A DNA stretch of 64,000 bases from Rhodanobacter denitrificans (GCF_003335105.1 NZ_QFWQ01000008.1:1-64000), one strand, 5' to 3'; shown: positions 54,439 through 64,000, counted from the stretch's first letter. The notes: a model not told the origin generated them from the letters alone. Program-made: numbers and translations.

Positions 54439-55398
54439 CTATGGCCAGAAGCCGCGGATGCCGGCAACGCCCTGGGCACGGTGGTCACGGGCCTGGGCGA
54501 TGTCCGCCGGAGCCATCCCGCCAAGGGCATAGACCGGCAGCGCGGCGGATTCGGCCAGGGTGGCAAACGCGGCCCAGCCCAGCGGCGGGGTCTGCGGGTG
54601 AGTGCCGGTGGCGGCCACCGGCGAGAGCGTGGCGAAATCGGCGATCTGCCCGGCGCGGGCCAGCGAAGCCGCGCCATGGCAGCTGGCGCCCACCAGCTGG
54701 GTCGACGGCAGCGGGCGTTCGGACAGGGCCGCCAGCTGGGTTTCCCTGAGATGCACGCCGACGCCCAGCAGTCGCGCGCCGTCGATGTCGCCATTGAGCA
54801 GCAGGGAAACGCCCTGCCGACGGGCCAGCGGCAACAGGCTGGCGGCCAACTCGCGTACGCGCTCGCGCGGCCACAGCGGCAGGCGCAACTGCACCAGTTG
54901 TCCGCCATGCCCGATCGCCTGGCGGAGCCGTTCGAACCACGCGCCATCCTGCTCGGGCGGCACATCGGCCGGGGTGATCGCGTAGCGCGCCGACAACCGC
55001 ACGGCGTGCAGGATCGCGCGATCGGCCGGAGCCAGGATCGCCGGGTCGACCTGCTCCGGCGGCAGCCACTGCAGTGCCTGCCCTTCCAGCGACCGCGGCT
55101 CGCCGTCCCACTGGCCGGTCTGCCAGGCGTCCAGCAGCAGCTCGCGTCCGTGGCCATGGCATGGCACGCGGATCAGCGGCTCGGCGCGCAGCAGCGCGAT
55201 GCCGAGCTCTTCCTTCAGCTCGCGCGCCAGTGCCGCCACCGGTGTTTCACCGGGTTCGAGCTTGCCGCCGGGGAACTCCCACATTCCGGCCAGGTGCTTC
55301 CCGGGCGGCCGCTGCGCCAGCAGCACGCGCCCCGAGGCGTCGCGCATCACCGCGGCCATCACGTGCATGGCCGGCTTCGGCGCCGCCGGCACAGGCAT
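54439..55398 (-). CDS. Nudix hydrolase fused to ThiE-like domain (MutT/thiamine phosphate synthase-like)
   Basis: A 319-residue two-domain protein. Residues 1-130 are a MutT-like Nudix hydrolase: the full box G45x5E51x7RELxEELGI, preceded by GRVLLAQRPPGKHLAGMWEF, suggests removal of oxidised nucleotides such as 8-oxo-dGTP. Residues about 135-319 form a TIM-barrel like thiamine monophosphate synthase (LLLNGDIDGARLLGVGVHLR, and the phosphate-binding VYALGGMAPADIAQARDHRA). This fusion is known in gammaproteobacteria; the role of the second domain is uncertain. Coupled to folA through TGATG. Confidence 0.92.
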   Translation of the reverse strand: MPVPAAPKPAMHVMAAVMRDASGRVLLAQRPPGKHLAGMWEFPGGKLEPGETPVAALARELKEELGIALLRAEPLIRVPCHGHGRELLLDAWQTGQWDGEPRSLEGQALQWLPPEQVDPAILAPADRAILHAVRLSARYAITPADVPPEQDGAWFERLRQAIGHGGQLVQLRLPLWPRERVRELAASLLPLARRQGVSLLLNGDIDGARLLGVGVHLRETQLAALSERPLPSTQLVGASCHGAASLARAGQIADFATLSPVAATGTHPQTPPLGWAAFATLAESAALPVYALGGMAPADIAQARDHRAQGVAGIRGFWP

Positions 55399-55886
55399 CA
55401 GCTGTTGCGCAGGTATTCGACCATGTCGAAATCGTAGGCGTGTTCGGCGTCGGCCTTGTGGTGCACACGGGAGACTTCGGTCCAGTCGCTGAAATGCACG
55501 CCAGGGAAGAACGCATCGGCGCCGTCGATCGCGGCACCCACCCAGGTGAGATACATGCGGCGCGCGCGCGGCAACGCTTCGGCGAACACCATGCCGCCGC
55601 CGATCACGATCAGGCCGGTGTTGTCGCAGCGGGCCTGCGCCTCCTCGATCGAGCGCACGGTGATCTGCCCCGGGAACGGCGCCTCGTGGCGGCGCGTCAG
55701 CACCATGTTGACCCGGTCCGGCAAGGCACGCCCGATCGACAGCGCGGTGTGGTAGCCCATCAGCACGTTCTTGCCGGTGGTCAGCTGCTTGAACCAGCGC
55801 AAGTCGTCGGGCAGGTGCCAGGGCAACTGGCCCTTGCGGCCGATCGCGAAATTTTCGTCGAGTGCGGCAATCAGCGAAATGGCCAT
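55398..55886 (-). CDS. folA: Dihydrofolate reductase
   Basis: A 162-residue DHFR regenerating tetrahydrofolate. ISLIAALDENFAIGRKGQLP, PWHLPDDLRWFKQLTTGKNV (with the conserved active-site acid), VLMGYHTALSIGRALPDRVN, and the NADPH loop LIVIGGGMVFAEALPRARRM are canonical. It follows thyA, whose product creates the dihydrofolate it reduces. Confidence 0.97.
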   Translation of the reverse strand: MAISLIAALDENFAIGRKGQLPWHLPDDLRWFKQLTTGKNVLMGYHTALSIGRALPDRVNMVLTRRHEAPFPGQITVRSIEEAQARCDNTGLIVIGGGMVFAEALPRARRMYLTWVGAAIDGADAFFPGVHFSDWTEVSRVHHKADAEHAYDFDMVEYLRNS

Positions 55887-56007
55887 GGCGAATCCTTGGA
55901 AGGCTTAGATCTGCAAGACGGCCCACGCCTGCGAAGGGCCGCCAGTTGTGTCGGATCTTAACAGGCCGCGGCGACGGCGCGGCGCTCGCGCATGTTTCTG
56001 CGCCACG

Positions 56008-56802
56008 TTACACGGCGACGGCGGCCTTGATCGCCGGATGCGACTGGTAGCCCTCGATCACGATGTCCTCGTAGCGGAAATCGAACACCGAGCGCACCGC
56101 TGGAGCGAGTTGCAGCCGCGGCAACGGCAGCGGTTCGCGGCTCAGCTGCAGCCGCGCCTGTTCCCGATGGTTGTTGTACAGGTGGGCGTCGCCCAGCGTG
56201 TGCACGAAGTCGCCCACGCCCAGCCCGCAGACCTGGGCGATCAAGTGGGTCAGCAGCGCATAGCTGGCGATGTTGAATGGCACGCCGAGGAAGATGTCGC
56301 CGGAGCGCTGGTACAGCTGGCAGCTGAGTTTTCCATCCGCCACGTAGAACTGGAACATCGTGTGGCAGGGCATCAGCGCCATCTTCGGCAGCTCGCCCAC
56401 GTTCCATGCGCTGACGATCAGCCGGCGCGAGTCCGGGTTGCGCCGGATCTCGTCGACCACCCAGGCGATCTGGTCGACCGCGCCGCCGTCGGCGGTGGGC
56501 CAGGCACGCCATTGCCTGCCGTAGACCGGGCCGAGGTCGCCGTTCGCGTCGGCCCACTCGTCCCAGATGTGCACGCCGTGTTCCTTCAGGTAGGCGATGT
56601 TGGTGTCGCCACGAAGGAACCAGATCAGCTCGTGCACGATCGACTTCACGTGCAGTTTCTTGGTGGTAACCAGTGGAAAGCCTTCGTTGAGGTCGAAGCG
56701 CATCTGCCAGCCGAACACGCTGCGCGTGCCGGTGCCGGTGCGGTCGGTCTTTTCGGTGCCGTGGTCGAGGACGTGGCGGAGCAGGTCGAGGTAGGCGCGC
56801 AT
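56008..56802 (-). CDS. thyA: Thymidylate synthase
   Basis: A 264-residue enzyme making dTMP from dUMP. Active-site Cys in [14 protein letters not shown] (position equivalent to Cys146 in E. coli), [16 protein letters not shown], and the dUMP/folate-binding [18 protein letters not shown] and [10 protein letters not shown] are present. Length equals the E. coli enzyme. It lies 22 bp after lgt, the usual lgt-thyA pairing. Confidence 0.98.
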   Translation of the reverse strand: MRAYLDLLRHVLDHGTEKTDRTGTGTRSVFGWQMRFDLNEGFPLVTTKKLHVKSIVHELIWFLRGDTNIAYLKEHGVHIWDEWADANGDLGPVYGRQWRAWPTADGGAVDQIAWVVDEIRRNPDSRRLIVSAWNVGELPKMALMPCHTMFQFYVADGKLSCQLYQRSGDIFLGVPFNIASYALLTHLIAQVCGLGVGDFVHTLGDAHLYNNHREQARLQLSREPLPLPRLQLAPAVRSVFDFRYEDIVIEGYQSHPAIKAAVAV

Positions 56803-56824
56803 CCGGCAAGTATAGGCAGGCGCG

Positions 56825-57640
56825 TCAGGCGGTGGCGAGCGGCAAGGTCGGCGCGCGCCGCGACATGGCGATCAGCACCAGCCCGACCGCGATCAGCGGC
56901 AGCGACTGCATTTGTCCCATCGTCACCCATGAGGTGCCGAACAGGTAGCCGAGCTGCGGATCGGGCACGCGCACGAACTCCACCATGAAGCGGAAGCAGC
57001 CGTACATCAGCGCGAACAGGCCGGAAACCAGGTAACGCGGCCGCGGCTTCAGCGAAACCAGCCACAGCACCACGAACATCACCGCACCCTCCAGCAGCAG
57101 CTCATACAGCTGCGATGGGTGCCGCGGCAGGCGGTCGGGCGCGTTCGGGAAGATCATCGCCCACGGCACATCACCCGGTTTGCCCCACAGCTCACCGTTG
57201 ATGAAATTGCCGAGGCGGCCGAGGCCCAACCCGATCGGCACAAGCGGCGCCACGAAGTCGATGGTGTCGAAGAAATGCAGCTTTTGCCGGCGCGACCACC
57301 ACCAGCCCGCCGCCAGCACGCCGAGCAGGCCGCCGTGGAAGCTCATGCCGCCGTCCCACACCTTGAACAGGGTCTGCGGCGCGGTCCAGATCCAGCTGAT
57401 GTCGGCGTAGAACAGCATGTACCACACGCGTCCGCCCACGATCACGCCGAGCATGCCGTAGAACAGCAGGTCGCCGAGCGCATCGCGGCTGACCGGGAGG
57501 CGCCCCTGCCTCCGCCGGTACTCGCCCAGCACGGCGACGAAGAAGAAGCCGAGCAGGTACATCAGGCCATACCAGTGCACCTGGATCGGGCCGAGATGGA
57601 AGGCGACGGGGTTGATGTCGACGATGTAGGGCTGGTGCAT
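56825..57640 (-). CDS. lgt: Prolipoprotein diacylglyceryl transferase
   Basis: A 271-residue inner-membrane enzyme adding diacylglycerol to lipobox cysteines, the first lipoprotein maturation step. About seven helices. [39 protein letters not shown] and the signature [20 protein letters not shown] are diagnostic; [13 protein letters not shown] follows. The open frame continues far upstream (antisense to the next gene), but [18 protein letters not shown] is the family-like start. Confidence 0.97.
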   Translation of the reverse strand: MHQPYIVDINPVAFHLGPIQVHWYGLMYLLGFFFVAVLGEYRRRQGRLPVSRDALGDLLFYGMLGVIVGGRVWYMLFYADISWIWTAPQTLFKVWDGGMSFHGGLLGVLAAGWWWSRRQKLHFFDTIDFVAPLVPIGLGLGRLGNFINGELWGKPGDVPWAMIFPNAPDRLPRHPSQLYELLLEGAVMFVVLWLVSLKPRPRYLVSGLFALMYGCFRFMVEFVRVPDPQLGYLFGTSWVTMGQMQSLPLIAVGLVLIAMSRRAPTLPLATA

Positions 57641-57862
57641 GGCAACCGGATCGGAGGGCAAAGCCCAAGTGTAACGGGCCGGCAGGGCATCCGCGGCTGC
57701 CACTTTCGCCTTCTGCCGCGCAGTGGCTAGAATCCGCGGCAGACAGCGCCATGTGCCGGGGGAAACGGGACGCACATCGCTGCCATCGGAGATTTCGCGT
57801 CCGGCCACACCGTGCTCGAGGCGGCCGGATTCCTGCATGGAACGAGCCAGGGGGAAAATACG

Positions 57863-59827
57863 ATGTCCAACCGTCCAGCGCGGATCGTGCTGTCCGCTGC
57901 CTGCCTGCTGTTGTCCGCCACCGCTGCCGCGGCCGATCTGATCCCGGTGGAGGATTTCGCGCACCACCCGTTGCTTTCGATGCCGCGGCTCTCGCCGAAC
58001 GGCCAATACCTCGCCGTGAACATGAACAGCGACGACGGCGATTCGCATGCCCTGGCCGTCTACCACGTGAACGACATGACCCGGCCGATGAGCGTGCTGC
58101 GCCTGCCGAAGTTCGAACTGGCCACCGGCATCACCTGGGTCGGCAATACCCGGCTGGTCGTGGAAAAAGGCAAGCAGTACGGATCGATCGACAAGCCCAT
58201 GGCAACCGGCGAGGTGATTGCCACCGACATCGACGGCAAGCACCAGGACTACCTGTATGGCTTCGAGAGCAAGTACAGCAGCCGTGCCGATACACGCGGC
58301 ACCGACCGCGGGTGGGGCTTCGTCGACGGGCTTCCCGTCCCCACCAACGGCCACTTCTACATGGCCACGCAGAGCTGGCAAAACGACGACTCCAGCTCCC
58401 TCTACGACGTCGACGCCGGCAAGAACACCCGTCGCCTGATCGGCAAGATCAACGTGGGCGGGCTGAGCTTCATGGTGGGCGCCGACGGCCAGGCCCACTA
58501 CGCCTATGGCCGCAACCACCAGTGGGACTACGTCGTCTACCACCAGCAGGCCGGCGGCTGGGCGCAGTTGAGCCAGGCCCAGATCGGCGGCAGCTTCGCG
58601 CCGCTTTTCTTCACCCCGGACCAGAGGCGCGTCTACGCCCGGTACGACGCCGGCGGCGGTCCGACCTCGCTGGTGGAGCAGGACGAGGACGGCGGCAACC
58701 GCAAGGCGCTCGCCGGCAGCGGCTTCGGCAGCGTCGGCAACATCGAATGGACCGCGCTGCCCTACCGGCCGTTCGCCACGATGCCCGCCACCGGCCTGCC
58801 CATGGTGAGCTACATCGACGCCAACCTGCCGGAGGCGAAGCTGCACCAGGCGCTCAGCCTGAAGTTTCCCGGGAAGCTCGTCAGCTTCGTCAACTACAGC
58901 GAGGACGGCGGCAAGCTGCTGTTCTCGGTCATGAGCGACCGCGACCCCGGCAGCTACTTCCTGATCGACACCCGCACCTTCAAGGTGATCAAGCTGTTCG
59001 ACACCGCGCCGTGGATCGACCCGACGAAGATGGCCACGCGTCGCCCGCTGCACTTCAAGGCCAGCGACGGGATGGAGCTGGAGGCGATCCTGACGATTCC
59101 CAACGGCGTCGACCCGGGCAGGCTGCCGATGGTACTGCTGCCGCACGGTGGCCCGATCGGCGTGCAGGACGACTGGTTCTACGAGAACGACGCGCAATTC
59201 CTCGCCAGCCGCGGCTACCTCGTGCTGCAGGTGAACTACCGCGGCTCCGGCGGCCGCGGCGAGAGTTTCCGCCAAGCCGGCTACCTGAAGTGGGGTACGC
59301 GCATCCAGCAGGACCTGATCGACGGCGTGAAGTGGGCCATCGCGGAGAACTATGCCGACCCGAAGCGGATCTGCGTCTACGGCGGCAGCTTCGGCGGCTA
59401 CTCGGCGATGATGACCACGATCCGCGCGCCCGGCATGTTCAAGTGCGCGGTCGGCTACGCCGGCGTCTACGACCTGAAGATGATGTATCGGAAGGGCGAC
59501 GTCCGCGAGAACAAGTCCGGCCGCAACTACCTGAACATGGTGATCGGCAAGGACGACGCCGACCTCGACGCCAACTCGCCCGACAAGCTCGCCGACAGGA
59601 TCGACGTGCCGGTGCTGCTGGTCCACGGCGAAGACGACGTGCGCGCACCGTTCGCACAGGCCAAGGCGATGCGGGCCGCGCTGGACGCCGCGCACAAGCC
59701 GTACGAGTGGCTGAGCAAGCCGGGCGAGGGCCACGGCTTCTACGACGAGAGGAACACCGTCGAGTTCTACAAGCTGCTGCAGTCCTTCCTGGAAAAGCAC
59801 ATCGGGAAGGGCGCCACCGCTTCCTGA
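57863..59827 (+). CDS. Exported S9 family peptidase (second copy, short propeller)
   Basis: A 654-residue secreted serine peptidase. The signal peptide ([20 protein letters not shown]) is cut near residue 25. A degenerate beta-propeller occupies about 30-390, and an alpha/beta-hydrolase domain follows with the nucleophile in [13 protein letters not shown], Asp in [12 protein letters not shown] and His in [11 protein letters not shown]. The oxyanion region [18 protein letters not shown] is typical of S9C. It differs enough from the 26.7-kb copy to be an old paralogue. AGGGGGAA precedes the ATG; its own terminator follows. Confidence 0.93.
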   Translation: MSNRPARIVLSAACLLLSATAAAADLIPVEDFAHHPLLSMPRLSPNGQYLAVNMNSDDGDSHALAVYHVNDMTRPMSVLRLPKFELATGITWVGNTRLVVEKGKQYGSIDKPMATGEVIATDIDGKHQDYLYGFESKYSSRADTRGTDRGWGFVDGLPVPTNGHFYMATQSWQNDDSSSLYDVDAGKNTRRLIGKINVGGLSFMVGADGQAHYAYGRNHQWDYVVYHQQAGGWAQLSQAQIGGSFAPLFFTPDQRRVYARYDAGGGPTSLVEQDEDGGNRKALAGSGFGSVGNIEWTALPYRPFATMPATGLPMVSYIDANLPEAKLHQALSLKFPGKLVSFVNYSEDGGKLLFSVMSDRDPGSYFLIDTRTFKVIKLFDTAPWIDPTKMATRRPLHFKASDGMELEAILTIPNGVDPGRLPMVLLPHGGPIGVQDDWFYENDAQFLASRGYLVLQVNYRGSGGRGESFRQAGYLKWGTRIQQDLIDGVKWAIAENYADPKRICVYGGSFGGYSAMMTTIRAPGMFKCAVGYAGVYDLKMMYRKGDVRENKSGRNYLNMVIGKDDADLDANSPDKLADRIDVPVLLVHGEDDVRAPFAQAKAMRAALDAAHKPYEWLSKPGEGHGFYDERNTVEFYKLLQSFLEKHIGKGATAS

Positions 59828-59848
59828 CCCGCGGCAGCACGCAACTGG

Positions 59849-59876
59849 AGAAGGCGCTTCGGCGCCTTCTTTTTTT
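59849..59876 (+). terminator. Intrinsic terminator of the S9 peptidase gene
   Basis: A 9-bp stem AGAAGGCGC/GCGCCTTCT closed by a stable TTCG tetraloop and followed by seven T, 22 nt after the stop. Confidence 0.95.
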
Positions 59877-59941
59877 GCGGTCGTGCAGCCGGAGCGCGCC
59901 GGCACCCAGTCAACTGCCGCGCCCGCCAGGCATCGCCTTTC

Positions 59942-60445
59942 TCAGAGCAGTACCGGCCGGTCCGGCAGTTCGTCGGGGTTGGCCTCGCCGTCGCCGGGGA
60001 AGTGGCGTTCCAGCAAGGCATGCGCAGCGGCGATGCCGGCAAGGCTGCCGTCGCGCCACTGCCCGCGTGCATAGAAGTCGCGCATGCGGGCGCAGATCGC
60101 CTCCCACTCGCCGGTCGCCACTTTCGCCGCGATGCCGCGGTCGGCGACGATCTCGATGCGGCGTTCGGCCATCAGCACGTAGAACAGCACGCCGCTGTTG
60201 TGTTCGGTATCCCACACGCGCAGCTGGGCGAACACCTGGCGCGCGCGCGTCGCGGCATCGAGGCCGTCCAGCACGGCCAGCGGCGCCAGCCGCGATTCGA
60301 CCGCGAAGCGGATCTCGCCCAGATGGGTGCGTTCGCCCGCGGCAATCGCCGCGGCCATCTCGTCCAGCACGCCGGCCGGAAAGCGCCGCGGCAGCTGGAA
60401 CCAGCCACCGCAGAGATTCGCCCACAGTCGCCGCATGCGCGCCAT
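59942..60445 (-). CDS. TPM-domain protein (second of operon)
   Basis: A 167-residue TPM_phosphatase-type domain protein without signal peptide. It contains the TPM core AAAIAAGERTHLGEIRFAVE, WDTEHNSGVLFYVLMAERRI, and EIVADRGIAAKVATGEWEAI. The N-terminal MARMRRLWANLCGGWFQLPR might lie on the membrane. TPM domains appear in photosystem repair and in LemA-linked proteins; function in heterotrophs is unknown. Start overlaps the stop of the upstream TPM gene (TGATG). Confidence 0.85.
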   Translation of the reverse strand: MARMRRLWANLCGGWFQLPRRFPAGVLDEMAAAIAAGERTHLGEIRFAVESRLAPLAVLDGLDAATRARQVFAQLRVWDTEHNSGVLFYVLMAERRIEIVADRGIAAKVATGEWEAICARMRDFYARGQWRDGSLAGIAAAHALLERHFPGDGEANPDELPDRPVLL

Positions 60446-61320
60446 CACCAGCTCCCCGAGGAACCGCCGCCGCCGAAGCTGCCGCCGCCGCCGCTGAAAC
60501 CGCCGCCGCCAAAGCCGCCGCCGCTGCCGCCGCCCCAGCCACCGCCGCCGAAACCGCCCCATCCGCCACCGCCGATCGAGCGGCCGGCGCCACCGGGCAG
60601 CAGCATCAGCACGCCGCCGACCAGCGCGCCGAGAATGCCGGCGCCCATCGAGATCAGCAGCCACAGCAGCCCGCCGACCAGCACGGCACCCAGCGGCCCC
60701 CTGACCAGCGCCGGAATGCGTCCGAAGATGCCGCGCAGGAACAGCGCCACGAACACGGCGATCATCAGCCCGCTCTGCAGATCGGGACCGGAGTGTCCAC
60801 GCTCGGGCGAGCCACGCACCGGCGGCGGCAGGGACTCGCCGTTGATCAGCTGAGTCAGCGCACCCAAGGCGTCGCTGATGCCGCCGAAGTAGTCGCTGCC
60901 GCGGAATTTCGGCGCGATGTATTCGCGGATGATCCGCGCGGTGGCGGCGTCGGGAATCGCTCCCTCCAGGCCATAGCCCACTTCGATGCGCACGCGGCGG
61001 TCGTCCTTCGCCACCAGCAGCAGCACGCCGTCGTCGGTGCCCTTGCGGCCGATCCTGTTCGCCTCGGCCACCGCCAGCGAATAGCTTGCGATGTCCTCCT
61101 CGCCGGTGCTGCCGATCATCAGCACCACCAGTTGCGCGCCCTTGGCCTTTTCCAGCGCCACCAGTTGCGCGTCCAGCTGGTCGACCTGCGACGCGCTCAG
61201 CGTGCCGGTGAGGTCGGTGACGTGCCGCGCCAGCTTCGGCGCGGCATCGGCGGCATGCAGCACCGGCAGCAGCAGGGCCAGTGCCAGCGGCAGCCACCAG
61301 CGCGGATGGCGCCGCGACAT
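60445..61320 (-). CDS. Exported TPM-domain membrane protein with Gly-rich tail
   Basis: A 291-residue YgcG-like protein. A signal peptide (WLPLALALLLPVLHAADA) is followed by a periplasmic TPM domain: HVTDLTGTLSASQVDQLDAQ, GAQLVVLMIGSTGEEDIASY and RIEVGYGLEGAIPDAATARI. Then come hydrophobic segments GLMIAVFVALFLRGIFG and LLWLLISMGAGILGALVGGV. The tail is almost pure Gly/Ser/Trp/Phe (GGGGWGGFGGGGWGGGSGGG). This matches TPM proteins encoded next to lemA. Only two bases separate it from lemA. Confidence 0.9.
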   Translation of the reverse strand: MSRRHPRWWLPLALALLLPVLHAADAAPKLARHVTDLTGTLSASQVDQLDAQLVALEKAKGAQLVVLMIGSTGEEDIASYSLAVAEANRIGRKGTDDGVLLLVAKDDRRVRIEVGYGLEGAIPDAATARIIREYIAPKFRGSDYFGGISDALGALTQLINGESLPPPVRGSPERGHSGPDLQSGLMIAVFVALFLRGIFGRIPALVRGPLGAVLVGGLLWLLISMGAGILGALVGGVLMLLPGGAGRSIGGGGWGGFGGGGWGGGSGGGFGGGGFSGGGGSFGGGGSSGSW

Positions 61321-61322
61321 GA

Positions 61323-61943
61323 TCAATGCGACGAGGCCGCCGGAGCCGGCGCGGCGGTGCCGAAGTCCACCTTCGGCGCGGTGGAGATCGCCTGCTCGTT
61401 CTCGACCGAGAAGTTCGGCTTGACCTGGTAGCCGAAGATCTTCGCGGTCATGTTGTTCGGGAAGGTGCGGATCATCCCGTTGTATGTCTGCACCGCCTGC
61501 ACGTAGCGGTTGCGCGCCACGGTGACCCGGTTCTCGGTGCCTTCCAGCTGTGCCTGCAGGTTCTGGAACAGGCCGTCGGCCTTCAGCTGCGGGTAGTTCT
61601 CGCTGACCACCATCAGCCGCGACAGCGCGTTGCCCAGTTCGCCCTGCGCAGCCTGGAACTGCTTGAGCTTCTGCGGATCGTTCAGCGAGTCGGCGTTGAC
61701 CTGCAGGCTGCCCACCTTGGCACGGGCTTCGGTGACCTCGGTGAACACCTTCTCCTCGTGCTGGGCGTAGCCCTTGACCGTGTTGACCAGGTTCGGCACC
61801 AGGTCGGCGCGGCGCTGGTACTGGTTCAGCACCTCGGACCAGGCCGCCTTGACCGCCTCGTCCTGCTTCTGGATGGCGTTGTAGCCGCAGCCGCTCAGGC
61901 CGAAAGCAAGCAGCAACAGCACGAGATTGCGCAGAAGTTTCAT
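61323..61943 (-). CDS. lemA: LemA family lipoprotein
   Basis: A 206-residue LemA protein. A lipobox (LLLLAFGLSGCGYNAIQKQD) predicts membrane anchoring. The long four-helix coiled-coil domain shows the hallmark NQYQRRADLVPNLVNTVKGY and AQGELGNALSRLMVVSENYP, and the TYNGMIRTFPNNMTAKIFGY segment. First gene of a lemA-TPM-TPM operon, a widespread but poorly understood envelope module. Confidence 0.94.
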   Translation of the reverse strand: MKLLRNLVLLLLAFGLSGCGYNAIQKQDEAVKAAWSEVLNQYQRRADLVPNLVNTVKGYAQHEEKVFTEVTEARAKVGSLQVNADSLNDPQKLKQFQAAQGELGNALSRLMVVSENYPQLKADGLFQNLQAQLEGTENRVTVARNRYVQAVQTYNGMIRTFPNNMTAKIFGYQVKPNFSVENEQAISTAPKVDFGTAAPAPAASSH

Positions 61944-62027
61944 GGAGTCGCTCCGATCCGGTGGAAGGCCATTCCATCATCCCATGCCGCTCGCCGCAAT
62001 CGTGTCGGCGCGGAGTGAACGCATGCC

Positions 62028-62402
62028 TCAGCCGAACAGCCGCGGCCCGAGGATCAGTGCCCAGCTTGCCACCACCAGCAGCAGCAGCAGGAATACCGCC
62101 GCGGAGCCCATGTCCTTGGCGCGGCCGGCCAGTTCGTGGAATTCGGGGCTGACCTTGTCGACCACCGCTTCGATCGCGGAATTGAGCAGCTCGGCCGACA
62201 GCACCAGCGCCGGCGCCAGGATCAGCGCGAATTTCTCCAGCCCACCCTGGCCGAGCCACAGGCCGAGCGGGATCAGCACCACCGCCAGGCAGGCCTCCAG
62301 CCGGAACGAAGCCTCGTGGCGCCAGCCGGCCCTGAGGCCCTTCATCGACCAGAGGAACGCGTTCCAGAGCTGCTTCGGGCCGCGAAAACCTTCGGCGGCC
62401 AT
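62028..62402 (-). CDS. dgkA: Diacylglycerol kinase (DgkA type)
   Basis: A 124-residue three-helix membrane kinase recycling diacylglycerol produced by membrane-derived oligosaccharide or LPS modification. The conserved SFRLEACLAVVLIPLGLWLG, ALVLSAELLNSAIEAVVDKV (catalytic Glu region) and ELAGRAKDMGSAAVFLLLLL are present. The 272-bp gap to the next gene on the right shows no coding or RNA feature that I recognise. Confidence 0.95.
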   Translation of the reverse strand: MAAEGFRGPKQLWNAFLWSMKGLRAGWRHEASFRLEACLAVVLIPLGLWLGQGGLEKFALILAPALVLSAELLNSAIEAVVDKVSPEFHELAGRAKDMGSAAVFLLLLLVVASWALILGPRLFG

Positions 62403-62674
62403 CAGCGACTCCGCCCGCCCGGCCGCGGGCGCGCCGACAATATCAATGCGTTGGACATGGACGGCAAACTCCCTGGAATCAGGCCGGTTCAGGCGGCCGA
62501 TGATGCCACAAGCGCCAGCGCCGGGCGCCCGCTGCGGACTCCCGGCTTGCCGCAGTGCAGCTACACCCTGATGGCGAATGGGTTACGCTTCGCCGGTTGT
62601 GGCCCATCCAGCGGCTGCATGGCACTGGCGCGTGCCGGCACGCCGCCACGGTTTGGATCACGCACGGAAAACAT

Positions 62675-64000
62675 ATGGCAACCCAGAACCCGCCCGTCTC
62701 GCAGACGCGGTCCTTCAGCACCGTCTTCCTGATCGAAATGTGGGAGCGTTTCGGCTTCTACGGCATGCAGGTGCTGATGGTCACCTACATGATGAAGAAG
62801 CTCGGTTTCGTCGACAGCCGGGCCAATCTGGTCTGGGGTGCGGCAGCCGCCCTCATCTACGCCACTCCGGCGATCGGCGGCTGGATCGGCGACAAGCTGC
62901 TCGGTACGCGCCGCACCATGGTGCTCGGTGCGGTGGTGCTGGCGCTGGGCTACGCGATGCTGTGGATCCCTTCGAGCAACCCGACCCTGTTGTACAGCGC
63001 GCTGGGCGTCATCGTGGTGGGCAACGGCTTCTTCAAGCCGAACGCCGGCAACCTCGTGCGCAAGATCTACGAAGGCGACGACACCAAGATCGACAGCGCC
63101 TTCACCATCTATTACATGGCGGTGAACGTCGGCTCGATGATTTCGATGACCGCCACGCCGTGGATCCGCGACTACGTGGCTGCACGCTACGGCGACAACT
63201 GGGGCTGGCACACCGCCTTCGGCGCCTGCGCGATAGGCCTGCTGCTTGGCCTGATCAACTACTCGCTGATGCACCGCACGCTTGCGCACATCAGCTCACC
63301 CTCCGACAACCGGCCGGTCAAGGCGACGCGAGCACTGGCGCTGCTGGGCGCGTCGCTGGTGCTGGTGCTGTTGGTGACCTTCATCCTGCAGAGCCTGCTG
63401 GCGGCCAAGATCTGCGTGTATCTGGCCGGCGTGGTGATCCTGGGCATCTTCGTGCACTTGATCCGCAGCGCAGACAAAACCGAGCGCGCCGGCCTGGTCG
63501 CCGCTCTGGTGCTCACCGTGCAGACGATCTTCTTCTTCATTTTCTACGCCCAGATGGCGACCTCGCTGAACCTGTTCGCACAGCGCAACGTCGATCTCTC
63601 CTTCGACCTGTTCGGCCTGCACCTGTTCAACTGGATCCCCGAGCAGTACCAGAACCTCAATGCAATCTGGATCGTGCTGCTCAGCCCGGTGCTGGTGTGG
63701 ATCTACAACGGTCTGGGCCAGCTCGGCCGCAACCCGTCGGTGGCGGTGAAATTCGCCTGGGGTTTCGGCGCGGTTGCCGCCGGTTTCTTCATGTATGGCG
63801 TCGGGGCGGTCTGGGCGGTAAACGGCCAGGTGTCTTCGTGGATCATGGTGTGGGGCTACGGCCTGTATTCGCTTGGCGAGCTGCTGGTGTCGGGCCTCGG
63901 CCTGGCGATGATCGCCCGCTACGTACCGGCGCGCATGGGCGGTTTCATGATGGGCGCCTACTATGTGGCCGTCGGCATCTCGCAGTATCTGGGCAGCGTG
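62675..64000 (+). CDS. POT-family peptide:proton symporter (5' part, cut by window edge)
   Basis: The first 442 residues of a proton-dependent oligopeptide transporter; the reading frame is open to the window end. The family signature E-x-x-E-R-F-x-x-Y-G is present as IEMWERFGFYGMQVLMVTYM. GGWIGDKLLGTRRTMVLGA and the PTR2-type segment GNGFFKPNAGNLVRKIYEGD follow. About ten transmembrane helices are visible so far. The start MATQNPPVSQTRSFS is inferred from the first family-like Met. It imports di- or tripeptides; the exported S9 peptidases of the window could supply substrates. Confidence 0.94.
   Translation, partial: MATQNPPVSQTRSFSTVFLIEMWERFGFYGMQVLMVTYMMKKLGFVDSRANLVWGAAAALIYATPAIGGWIGDKLLGTRRTMVLGAVVLALGYAMLWIPSSNPTLLYSALGVIVVGNGFFKPNAGNLVRKIYEGDDTKIDSAFTIYYMAVNVGSMISMTATPWIRDYVAARYGDNWGWHTAFGACAIGLLLGLINYSLMHRTLAHISSPSDNRPVKATRALALLGASLVLVLLVTFILQSLLAAKICVYLAGVVILGIFVHLIRSADKTERAGLVAALVLTVQTIFFFIFYAQMATSLNLFAQRNVDLSFDLFGLHLFNWIPEQYQNLNAIWIVLLSPVLVWIYNGLGQLGRNPSVAVKFAWGFGAVAAGFFMYGVGAVWAVNGQVSSWIMVWGYGLYSLGELLVSGLGLAMIARYVPARMGGFMMGAYYVAVGISQYLGSV

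Noticed and set aside
56825-59905. A 1026-residue open frame on the minus strand extending lgt far upstream
   Set aside because: The upstream part is antisense to the S9 peptidase gene, is rich in Val/His/Arg/Gln and lacks domains; it is a shadow of high-GC codon use. lgt starts at 57640.
57751-61431. A 1226-residue plus-strand open frame
   Set aside because: It overlaps the S9 peptidase in another frame and then runs antisense to the TPM/lemA genes; Arg/Ala/Pro-rich with no motif.

Overview
The window is a high-GC, gene-dense chromosomal segment from a gammaproteobacterium. Gene order (Tyr-Gly-Thr tRNAs before tuf; a lolB/ispE/tRNA-Gln/prs/rplY/pth/ychF block; pilB-pilC-pilD-coaE; lgt-thyA-folA), three-part pnt transhydrogenase genes and GTAG-type REP elements point to the Xanthomonadales (Lysobacterales), most likely a Rhodanobacter/Dyella-like member of the Rhodanobacteraceae. 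That placement is inference from layout and protein style, not from a database search.

Layout. 0-9 kb, minus strand: tRNAs and tuf (cut by the window edge), an acyl-CoA thioesterase, ychF, pth, rplY, prs, tRNA-Gln, an acetyltransferase-IspE fusion, lolB and a TPR lipoprotein. 9-18 kb: hemA and prfA (+), a PPK2 polyphosphate kinase (+), a minus block of yihY, a TlpA-like thioredoxin and acylphosphatase, then wrbA, a DUF2069 gene and an AidB-like acyl-CoA dehydrogenase (+). 18-26 kb: a short asparaginase, sufT, and pnt transhydrogenase genes separated by a three-gene sigma-factor/DUF3106 operon, then cdd, a nitroreductase and a 5'-3' exonuclease. 26-31 kb: an S9 peptidase and a large O-acyltransferase.

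31-53 kb is a surface-structure region. Two type IV pilin genes, each with a well-spaced sigma-54 promoter, are followed by two large membrane glycosyltransferase-like proteins. Then comes a polysaccharide island (gmd, fcl, a flippase, a second GDP-sugar-type SDR, a sugar C-methyltransferase, several glycosyltransferases and methyltransferases), and finally pilB, pilC, pilD and coaE. The island therefore separates pilins from their assembly genes. The sugar genes may feed lipopolysaccharide O-chains, pilin glycosylation, or both.

53-64 kb: a REP-associated tyrosine transposase (RAYT) embedded in its REP array, a Nudix-ThiE fusion, folA, thyA, lgt, an S9 peptidase, a lemA/TPM/TPM operon, dgkA and a truncated POT peptide transporter.

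Two intergenic arrays of hairpins presenting GGA in their loops stand out: between prs and rplY (minus strand), and between the DUF2069 gene and the acyl-CoA dehydrogenase gene (plus strand). They look like CsrA/RsmA-type binding sites and are the least explained signal here. Two dispersed repeat families also recur: GTAG-REP hairpins related to the RAYT-flanking array, and a GTCATTCCCGCGAAAGCGGG type. A degenerate copy of the latter appears to lie in frame inside a glycosyltransferase gene.
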